A DNA stretch of 57,137 nt, from contig RECS01000172.1 in NCBI GenBank assembly GCA_007693915.1, positions 1 through 57,137 on the forward strand. Reading direction: 5' to 3'. Below the pieces are notes generated by a model that was not told where the DNA came from, ran no database searches, and saw only the letters and a list, made by a program, of their open reading frames with translations. The DNA comes from Saprospirales bacterium (lineage in GTDB: Bacteria; Bacteroidota; Bacteroidia; Chitinophagales; Saprospiraceae). Shown here piece after piece: positions 51,361 through 57,137 of the stretch; the first letter of the stretch is position 1; every line of letters starts with the position of its first letter. Both the position numbers and the translations under genes were made by a program.

Positions 51361-52143
51361 TTATTCCTCAGCTATCTTATAAGGAATACATTCAAGTACA
51401 TAGCGTATAACCTCAAGTCTTGCCTGACTTTTTTTGTTTGCCAAGATCACCTTCCAGGGTGCAATATCTGTATCCGTATGATCAAACATTTTGTCTTTGT
51501 ATTCTGTGTAGGCATCCCATAATTCCTGAGCTTTGGCATCTACTGGGGTAAGTTTCCATCGCTTAAGCGGACTTTTGCGGATTTCCTTAAAGCGTCTGGC
51601 TTGTTCCTCCTTACTGATAGAGAGATAAATTTTCAATAGATAGGTATTCGACTCTACCAGCATTCGCTCAAAATCATTGACTTGACCCATGAAAATTTTG
51701 TATTCCTCTTGAGTACAAAAACCATTGACTGGCTCTACTACGGCTCTGTTGTACCAGCTTCGGTCAAAAAACACAATCTCACCCGGACTGGGCAACTGAT
51801 TGACATAGCGCTGGAAATACATTTGTCCTCTCTCATCTGGTGTAGGTTTATCCAACGCTACAATGCGAAAATGTCTAGGATTAATTCTTGAGGTAAGTCT
51901 TCTTATTGCACCACCCTTTCCTGCAGCATCACGACCTTCAAAGAGAATAACAATTTTCTTATTTTCGCGAATTACCCATTCCTGCAGTTTAATCAGCTGG
52001 TACTGCAACCCCCTCAGTTCTAACTCTTCTCTGGTCAATCTAAGGGCTTTTTCCGGTTGAATTTTTTTGTCTGCTACTAAAAAACGGAGACCTATTTTGC
52101 TATTGAGTATTTCCAATTCCTCGTCTGTGAATTTTCTTGTCAT
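51361..52143 (-). CDS. Polyphosphate kinase 2 family protein (copy 2)
   Basis: 260 residues of the PPK2 family, P-loop kinases that phosphorylate nucleotides with polyphosphate or the reverse. Walker A is FEGRDAAGKGGAIRRL (about 69-84), the Walker B/DRSWYNRA motif is VFFDRSWYNRAVVEPVNGFC, followed by the lid with SPLKRWKLTPVDAKAQELW. The sequence is of the class I (GDP/ADP-phosphorylating) type. The preceding gene (18 bases upstream on this strand) is a close paralog. Direction of the reaction and nucleotide preference cannot be read from sequence. Confidence 0.9.
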   Translation of the reverse strand: MTRKFTDEELEILNSKIGLRFLVADKKIQPEKALRLTREELELRGLQYQLIKLQEWVIRENKKIVILFEGRDAAGKGGAIRRLTSRINPRHFRIVALDKPTPDERGQMYFQRYVNQLPSPGEIVFFDRSWYNRAVVEPVNGFCTQEEYKIFMGQVNDFERMLVESNTYLLKIYLSISKEEQARRFKEIRKSPLKRWKLTPVDAKAQELWDAYTEYKDKMFDHTDTDIAPWKVILANKKSQARLEVIRYVLECIPYKIAEE

Positions 52144-52160
52144 TTTCTGTTTTTAAAAAA

Positions 52161-53027
52161 TCATATGTCTGTTTGTTCCATACCCCTATAATATCTTGTG
52201 ACCTTATTGGGGTCTGGTAGTATTATAGCTTTGGATTTTGATTTTCCGTAATATTCAAACTGAGACAATACATATCTGATACTTTCTAGTCGCGCTGTTC
52301 TTTTTGAGTTGGCCTCCACAATCACCCATGGACAAAATGGAGTATGTGTTCGGGAAAACATCTGTTCTTTAAAGTAAGTGTATTTGTCCCACAGTTCCTG
52401 ACCTTTTTGATCTACAGGAGAAAACTTCCAGCGCTTTAATGGATTATCAATTCTTGCGTTAAACCTCCTCTGTTGTTCTTTTTTGGCGATAGAAAACCAA
52501 AACTTGATTACAATTACTCCGTCTTCATAAAGCATATGTTCAAATTCAGGTACTTGTTTCATAAAGGTTTGATACTGTGCTTTAGTGCAAAATCCCATAA
52601 CAGGTTCGACGACTGCGCGATTATACCAACTTCGATCAAAAAATACAATCTCCCCGGGATTGGGCATTTTGCGAATATATCTCCTAAAATACCATTGACC
52701 TCTCTCGACCTCAGTGGGTTTCGGCAGAGCAACCAACCGCATAGTTCGGGGATTTAAGTGCTCAATAAAACGTTTGATAGCTCCACCTTTTCCTGCAGCA
52801 TCACGTCCTTCAAAAAGAACAGCAACCCTTAAATTTCGCTTTTGAATATATTGTTGCAACAATACCAATTCAGTCTGCAACTGTTTTAATTCAGACTCAT
52901 ATCTCAGATTCCGCTGTTCCTTCCTGAGTTTTACCCCCCTGATATGACTCAAATTGAACAGTTCGTCTCTTGTCTTAACTGAATTAAAATCTTTTGATGT
53001 AAAGGCTGTTGGATTTATTTCACTCAT
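52161..53027 (-). CDS. Polyphosphate kinase 2 family protein (copy 1)
   Basis: About 288 residues from ATG 53027 (MSEINPTAFTSKD), with an in-frame extension to 53072 that overlaps a promoter-like box and is less likely. Walker A is FEGRDAAGKGGAIKRF, the DRSWYNRA motif is VFFDRSWYNRAVVEPVMGFC, and the lid is NPLKRWKFSPVDQKGQELW. It resembles copy 2 throughout the core but has a longer N-terminus and a distinct C-terminal tail. The two genes are 17 bases apart and co-transcribed. They may use different nucleotides. Confidence 0.9.
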   Translation of the reverse strand: MSEINPTAFTSKDFNSVKTRDELFNLSHIRGVKLRKEQRNLRYESELKQLQTELVLLQQYIQKRNLRVAVLFEGRDAAGKGGAIKRFIEHLNPRTMRLVALPKPTEVERGQWYFRRYIRKMPNPGEIVFFDRSWYNRAVVEPVMGFCTKAQYQTFMKQVPEFEHMLYEDGVIVIKFWFSIAKKEQQRRFNARIDNPLKRWKFSPVDQKGQELWDKYTYFKEQMFSRTHTPFCPWVIVEANSKRTARLESIRYVLSQFEYYGKSKSKAIILPDPNKVTRYYRGMEQTDI

Positions 53028-53030
53028 AGT

Positions 53031-53038
53031 CAAATTTA
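53031..53038 (-). promoter_or_regulatory. -7 box TAAATTTG abutting the ppk2 start
   Basis: An exact TAnnTTTG match only 3 bases before ATG 53027, which would give a leaderless mRNA. A second exact box, TATATTTG, lies at 53070-53077 on the same strand, so either may be used. Confidence 0.4.
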
Positions 53039-53069
53039 AAAAAGCAAATAAATTTAAGTGTTTATCCAG

Positions 53070-53077
53070 CAAATATA
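53070..53077 (-). promoter_or_regulatory. Alternative -7 box TATATTTG for the ppk2 pair
   Basis: An exact TAnnTTTG match, 42 bases before the preferred ATG 53027. Confidence 0.4.
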
Positions 53078-53163
53078 AAAAAAAACTGCTTTCGAATAGC
53101 GAGTTAGCTTAGAGGTATAGCTCAATTACTTAATTTGACACTGCTCGAAAGCCCTGTTTTCTT

Positions 53164-53171
53164 TAACTTTG
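53164..53171 (+). promoter_or_regulatory. -7 box TAACTTTG
   Basis: An exact match to TAnnTTTG, 22 bases before ATG 53194. The divergent ppk2 promoter lies about 90 bases away, so the intergenic region is a shared divergent promoter zone. Confidence 0.5.
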
Positions 53172-53193
53172 CAAAAGACTCAAAAGAAAAAAC

Positions 53194-54597
53194 ATGATAA
53201 ATTATTTGGTAACCCTAGTGATGATATTATCTAGTAGCTGGACATTAGCACAAAATGAAATTTCCGGATATTTTCCTGAGCATGCCGGTCAAGCAATAGC
53301 ATTACACGGATTTGACAGCTTTTCGTCCTATAAAATAAGCTCAACTACGGTTAATATGGCAGGTGAGTTTTCTTTAAATTTTTCTGAAGATGACCATGGA
53401 ATGGGTTATCTGAAGCTAAAGGAAGGGAGACCCTTTTTTGTAGTTTTAGCGGCTGAAGGGGCCATTTTAGCAGGAGAAAACTTAAGTATAGCTGAAACGG
53501 TAGAAGCAATTGAAGGTTTGGAAAATCAACTGTTCGCTACCTATGCATCTGAACATCCCCGAAGAAATCAGGTTCTCAGGGTATTTGATTATCTTCAGAC
53601 TGTTTATGAAAATGATCCCTTGTTTAGTAGTGAATTAGAGACCCGGGCTTTTATTGATGCCGAAATAAGGAGACTTGAACAGGAGGATCAGGCTTTCCTT
53701 GATGAAATACCAGAAAGTTTTTATGTCTATTGGTATTTACCGCTGCGAAAACTAGTTAGTTCGGTGTCTTTTATTGCACAATACAGTACCGAAGACATCC
53801 CCGCTACAATTGAAGCTTTTCGTTCCTTAGACCATACTGATGATAGACTTTTTAAAAGTGGCTTACTCAAAGATGTTATTGACAGTCACTATTGGCTGAT
53901 CGAAAATAGTGGAAGAAGCCTTGATTCTGTTTTTATCGAAATGAATATTTCCATAGACAGGCTTATTGACCAATTGGTCATGGATGAGGATAAACTGAAT
54001 ACCATTACAAGCTATCTTTTTGAGCTGCTGGAGCGTAGGAGTCTTTTTACATCAGCTGAACATCTGGCACTAAGAGTGCTGAATGAGACTACCTGCACGA
54101 TTGACGGCAATCTCGCCAATCAACTGGAAAGTTACAGGGCTATGAAAGTAGGCAATATAGCTCCTGATTTTCAATTTGTCGGTGATGTATTCAAAAATGG
54201 ACAACCAATAAGCGATAAAAGTTCCTACAAGCTCAGTCAGTTAAAAGCCGATTACAAAGTGGTGGTATTCGGTTCTGCTTGGTGTCCTGCCTGCAGGGAT
54301 GAAATCCCTCAATTAGTCCCTCTATATCAAAAATGGAAGGAAGCCGGGCTTGAAGTATTTTACATATCACTTGACAGGGAAAGATCCGCATTTCTGGAGT
54401 TCGTAAAAAACTTCCCCTTTATAAGTTTTTCTGATTATCAGGTTTGGGAGATGGAGGCGGTAAAGGATTACTACGTTTTCGGTACTCCTACTTATTTTCT
54501 TTTGGACGGAAAAAACAGGGAAATCCTACTGCGCCCCAGATCCGTAAGGCAAATCGATGCCTGGGTAGATTGGTTTTTGTTGCGAGAGGAACAATAA
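53194..54597 (+). CDS. TlpA-like thiol-disulfide oxidoreductase with N-terminal helical domain
   Basis: 467 residues. Signal peptide 1-19 ends TLA followed by Gln. A beta-rich DUF4369-like region (about 20-105) and a mostly helical region (about 110-315) precede a C-terminal TlpA/ResA-like thioredoxin domain (about 325-465) with the redox motif Trp-Cys-Pro-Ala-Cys at 363-367 (SAWCPACRDEIPQ) and cis-Pro segment FGTPTYFLLD. Such proteins reduce specific periplasmic disulfides, often for cytochrome c maturation, and may be fed by DsbD (42054). Substrate unknown. Confidence 0.88.
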   Translation: MINYLVTLVMILSSSWTLAQNEISGYFPEHAGQAIALHGFDSFSSYKISSTTVNMAGEFSLNFSEDDHGMGYLKLKEGRPFFVVLAAEGAILAGENLSIAETVEAIEGLENQLFATYASEHPRRNQVLRVFDYLQTVYENDPLFSSELETRAFIDAEIRRLEQEDQAFLDEIPESFYVYWYLPLRKLVSSVSFIAQYSTEDIPATIEAFRSLDHTDDRLFKSGLLKDVIDSHYWLIENSGRSLDSVFIEMNISIDRLIDQLVMDEDKLNTITSYLFELLERRSLFTSAEHLALRVLNETTCTIDGNLANQLESYRAMKVGNIAPDFQFVGDVFKNGQPISDKSSYKLSQLKADYKVVVFGSAWCPACRDEIPQLVPLYQKWKEAGLEVFYISLDRERSAFLEFVKNFPFISFSDYQVWEMEAVKDYYVFGTPTYFLLDGKNREILLRPRSVRQIDAWVDWFLLREEQ

Positions 54598-54735
54598 GAG
54601 TGGCAAATTTAGTCCATTCAGGTTTCTCAATGAATACTCCCAAAACTATGTTATATGAAAATCTGCCATTGAACATTTTTTAAGATTAATCTCTTTTAAA
54701 ACTCAATAAATTGTAAAAAACCAAGGTTATTTGTC

Positions 54736-54743
54736 TATATTTG
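54736..54743 (+). promoter_or_regulatory. -7 box TATATTTG very close to ATG 54751
   Basis: An exact TAnnTTTG match, 7 bases before the start codon. A TTG at 54711-54713 is 22 bases upstream of the box and could be its -33 element. Confidence 0.55.
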
Positions 54744-54750
54744 AAAGTCA

Positions 54751-55437
54751 ATGATAAAAATAAGTATGCTTAATATATTTTCTCGATTATCAGTTTTCTT
54801 TTCCCTTATTTGTCTAATTGGATTAATGGGGAGTTCCTCAACGCTTACTGCTCAGGACAAACCGGATGAACCAAGAGTTATTCAATTCAGCGGACAAGTT
54901 TTAACTGAAATAGATGAAGAGTTAACTCCTGTACCCTATGTGAATATTGCCGTAAAAGGGACAAGCAGAGGGACATTCAGTGATTTTGACGGTTTTTTCT
55001 CCATTGTAGCTCGTGAAGGAGAGACAGTGGTTTTCTCTGCTATCGGTTATGATCAGGCAGAATATCTTGTACCTTCAGATTTATGGAGTGACCGCTATAA
55101 TTTATTTCAGATGTTGACACGAGATACACTGGTGTTACCTGAAACAGTTATATATCCTTGGCCTAGTCGTAAGTATTTCGATATTGAGTTTCTCGCCCTA
55201 GATGTTTCTGACGAACTGCAGCGTCGAGCTGCCGAAAATCTATCAGAGGAAGCCCTAGCTCGCTTGAGGGAAGATATGCCGGCCGATGGAAGGGAAGCAA
55301 CTTCACTTTATTTTCGTCAGCAGTCTCAAGCTATGTATTCTCAAGGTCAATTTCGTCCTATGCAGGTACTTAATCCTATGGCCTGGAAGGAATTTATTGA
55401 TGCCTGGAGAGATGGGAAATTCAGGAGGCAGAATTGA
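54751..55437 (+). CDS. Secreted CarboxypepD_reg-like domain protein
   Basis: 228 residues. Signal peptide (about 1-34) ends LTA followed by Gln. A carboxypeptidase-regulatory-like beta-sandwich spans about 45-125 (PYVNIAVKGTSRGTFSDFDG, FSAIGYDQAEY), a fold found at the N-terminus of TonB receptors but here alone. The remainder (DTLVLPETVIYPWPSRKYFD and a Gln-rich C-terminal stretch) is unassigned. It may be an accessory surface or periplasmic protein. No barrel gene is adjacent. Confidence 0.8.
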   Translation: MIKISMLNIFSRLSVFFSLICLIGLMGSSSTLTAQDKPDEPRVIQFSGQVLTEIDEELTPVPYVNIAVKGTSRGTFSDFDGFFSIVAREGETVVFSAIGYDQAEYLVPSDLWSDRYNLFQMLTRDTLVLPETVIYPWPSRKYFDIEFLALDVSDELQRRAAENLSEEALARLREDMPADGREATSLYFRQQSQAMYSQGQFRPMQVLNPMAWKEFIDAWRDGKFRRQN

Positions 55438-55440
55438 TTG

Positions 55441-55475
55441 GTTTGGAAGTTGAGAAGTTGATTGAGGAGTGAAAA
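55441..55475 (+). repeat. Degenerate GTTGAGAA octamer repeat
   Basis: The units GTTTGGAA, GTTGAGAA and GTTGATTGAGGA match the pair near 7082 and 7331. It is a dispersed intergenic repeat family. Confidence 0.55.
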
Positions 55476-55578
55476 TTTTAATGCTTTGGCATATTGAATT
55501 TTTTTAAAAACAAGCTGAAAAAGGAATTAAATCACCGGATTTCTGAAATGAAGATCTCAAATTTCTGGAGCCCTAAAG

Positions 55579-55734
55579 ATTTTAATCGATGCTAAATCGA
55601 ACTTTGCTACTATTTCATTAACTCCCGAATTAACTAATGATATAATGAACTCCACAGAAGAAATTAAAAAAGGTCATTTTATCGAAAATGATATGTTGGA
55701 AAAATAAATTGAGGAGTGGCAAAGCCAAGAATAA
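55579..55734 (+). pseudogene. Possible decayed small ORF (antitoxin-like)
   Basis: The frame reads ILIDAKSNFATISLTPELTN, then EEIKKGHFIENDMLEK, then TAA at 55705-55707, then IEEWQSQE and TAA at 55732-55734. The last segment resembles the C-terminal part of short antitoxins (E-E-I-K-x-G ... E-x-I-E-E-W-L). Evidence is composition and short similarity only; no start codon or toxin partner is clear. Confidence 0.3.
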
Positions 55735-55849
55735 TCTGTTCTCATCGTGTCAATATAATAAGGTATGAAGTCCTCAGATATTTTGCAGCCTGACAAAAAT
55801 ACTACCTCCCCCTATTTTTATATTAAAACCATTTTATTTAACCTTTGAT

Positions 55850-56947
55850 TCATCTATTTATCCATTCCACAGCATCCACTTGCATATTCAACCAATGAAA
55901 TGAACCATCGCTTAAATTCCATTTTACCTTTAGATCTGCCGGAATTCGGACCCCATTAAAGCTTTTGTAACCATCTTCATTCACAGTGATCTCCCAATCT
56001 TCAAGAGTGAATTCACCGTCCTTTTCAAAATAACGCTTGGCTATAAAACTTCTTAAATCACCATTTTTCTCAAAACTAAAAACACCTTCAACTTCCATAT
56101 TTCCAAAAGACATCTTTGCCCTTGCTTTCGTTGAGTCCAACTCTTCCCAAGAAATACTTTGATGAAGGGCAGCATGAGGATACCAAACCATCTCTGCCAG
56201 CCATCTCAATAAGCTACCTTGGTCTGTTTCGGATCCGCTTGTATTGGCAATAGGTATAACTGACATCAATCTGATATTCATATTACCTTTGCCCGAAAGA
56301 TAGCTATCCATTCCGGATAAATGAAATCCAGGAAGTATGTTCACCTCAGCTTTCCAAATAAATGCAGGTTCATTAGGATTTATCCATTGTCGCGATTTAA
56401 AGGGGATCCATTTACCATCCGGGCTTGTTCTCATTTCACCACTCTGTTTTAAGAACAATTTTTCCGGAGAATCCTGATTCAACGCATTGGAATTACTCAA
56501 CCAGGTTTTTACCATTTCCGGTAATTCCTCAAATCGCTTTTCACCTTGTTCTCTTTCTAATAAAACCAATTGGGAGGAATTAGTCAGGTATTTCATTTTT
56601 TCTTTAATGGTATTCTCCAAACTCCATTGACCTACCCCTACAGTCACAGCTAAAATAATGATGAGATTCGCAATGGTTCCATAACTGGCTTCTTTCCAAT
56701 CCAGTATAATTAGCGTCTGAGAAATAACCACGGTCAAAATAGTAGGCATCCACCACCACAAATAACCTACCCAAAAGGCATAAAGACAGAAAAAGAACAT
56801 TGCAGAACAAAACAACCACATGATTCCAAGAGGTCTCGAAATCGGTTTTGTCAAGTGGCTAATCTCTATGAGATTAAAGGATTTTATAAACCCAACCAAA
56901 TGAATAATGGCGTGCAAAACCAAAACGATGAAAAAAAAGTGTTTCAT
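55850..56947 (-). CDS. DUF6544-like membrane-associated protein
   Basis: 365 residues with an N-terminal membrane part of four hydrophobic helices (about 3-20, 40-62, 67-84, 92-106) and a soluble domain (about 150-365). The soluble part has WKAEVNILPGFHLSGMDSYL, SGKGNMNIRLMSVIPIANTS, LLRWLAEMVWYPHAAL and VRIPADLKVKWN, the pattern of the DUF6544 family (small lipocalin-like domain of unknown function). No catalytic residue can be named. It is the last gene in the window; TACTTTTG on the minus strand at 56987-56994 is its likely -7 box. Confidence 0.75.
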   Translation of the reverse strand: MKHFFFIVLVLHAIIHLVGFIKSFNLIEISHLTKPISRPLGIMWLFCSAMFFFCLYAFWVGYLWWWMPTILTVVISQTLIILDWKEASYGTIANLIIILAVTVGVGQWSLENTIKEKMKYLTNSSQLVLLEREQGEKRFEELPEMVKTWLSNSNALNQDSPEKLFLKQSGEMRTSPDGKWIPFKSRQWINPNEPAFIWKAEVNILPGFHLSGMDSYLSGKGNMNIRLMSVIPIANTSGSETDQGSLLRWLAEMVWYPHAALHQSISWEELDSTKARAKMSFGNMEVEGVFSFEKNGDLRSFIAKRYFEKDGEFTLEDWEITVNEDGYKSFNGVRIPADLKVKWNLSDGSFHWLNMQVDAVEWINR

Positions 56948-56986
56948 AAGAAATACAGTTGACTTTTTAGTCCTCCTACTTGATTA

Positions 56987-56994
56987 CAAAAGTA
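56987..56994 (-). promoter_or_regulatory. -7 box TACTTTTG for the DUF6544-like gene
   Basis: An exact TAnnTTTG match on the minus strand, 39 bases before the start codon. Confidence 0.45.
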
Positions 56995-57137
56995 GTTTAA
57001 AAAATTTGGGTAAAGTTAGTAGTATATATAACTTTTATGGAATTAGGCTATTAAACAATAATGTAAAATTAGATGGCTATTAATTCAAACTAACTAAATG
57101 TATAGGGATAATTACTTTTATTGATTAGCTAGGCAGA

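Larger units (their letters stand above)
55438..55849. other. Decayed intergenic stretch
   Basis: It begins with octamer-like repeats (55441-55475) and then carries an antitoxin-like reading frame interrupted by stops (55579-55734, see separate entry). No intact gene seen. Confidence 0.5.

Noticed and set aside
53095-53160. tRNA-like sequence (GTTAGCTTAGAGGTATAGCTCAATTACTTAATTTG region)
   Set aside because: The D-arm-like AGCTTA and the rest do not form an acceptor stem, anticodon loop or TPsiC loop.

Overview
The window is a piece of a Bacteroidota chromosome, most likely from a gliding, Saprospiria- or Chitinophagia-like lineage. The evidence is: gldE and gldD in the conserved mutY-ssb-gldE-gldD order; three proteins with type IX secretion (T9SS) sorting tails (a partial one at the left edge, a 1254-codon SBBP/PKD protein, and a subtilase); an outer-membrane receptor paired with a GLPGLI protein; a CHU_C-type C-terminus; and many copies of the Bacteroidota -7 promoter box TAnnTTTG. 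Most of the window is ordinary chromosomal content with short accessory or decayed patches.

Layout. 1-1058: the 3' end of a T9SS cargo gene, its terminator, and an internally deleted group II intron with a broken reverse transcriptase. 1102-3084 (minus): ECF sigma factor, inorganic pyrophosphatase, Cys-rich secreted protein. 3418-6999: outer-membrane beta-barrel receptor and GLPGLI partner. 7407-10717: GNAT-nitrilase fusion, DUF4254 protein and glycosyltransferase 9. 10761-14525 (minus): giant T9SS type B surface protein. 14727-17510: prfA, convergent with rsmG and the mannose-1-phosphate guanylyltransferase gene. 17623-19565: a three-gene secreted, Cys-rich, probably copper-related cassette. 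19736-23371: membrane protein, odhB, sodium:solute symporter. 23397-24317: an Rpn/PD-(D/E)XK nuclease-like gene broken by one stop codon. 24344-29764: CPBP protease, alpha/beta hydrolase, RtcB, TonB, MgtE. 29827-34264: SDR, mutY, ssb, gldE, gldD. 34492-37533: cysS, small membrane protein, glutaminyl-cyclase-like M28 lipoprotein. 37725-41890 (minus): a YhaN/YhaO-type SbcCD-like pair with a membrane hairpin. 42054-44669 (minus): DsbD with a duplicated N-terminal domain. 44953-48623: aspartoacylase-like protein, RecX remnant, T9SS subtilase. 48770-53027 (minus): membrane protein, SDR, VanY-like lipoprotein and two tandem PPK2 kinases. 53194-56947: TlpA-like thioredoxin, CarboxypepD_reg-like protein, a decayed stretch, and a DUF6544-type protein.

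Themes. Envelope biogenesis dominates (T9SS cargo, gliding proteins, TonB, DsbD, TlpA, lipoproteins). Nine of the eleven predicted signal peptidase I substrates have Gln at the predicted mature N-terminus, and the window also carries a candidate glutaminyl cyclase; this agrees with the known Bacteroidetes Q-rule. Several genes have a TAnnTTTG box within about 3-12 bases of the start codon, suggesting leaderless or very short-leader mRNAs. I found no CRISPR array, tRNA, rRNA, intact transposase or recognisable defence island. The less-described items are the Cys-rich metal cassette, the membrane-anchored SbcCD-like pair, and two intergenic palindromes.
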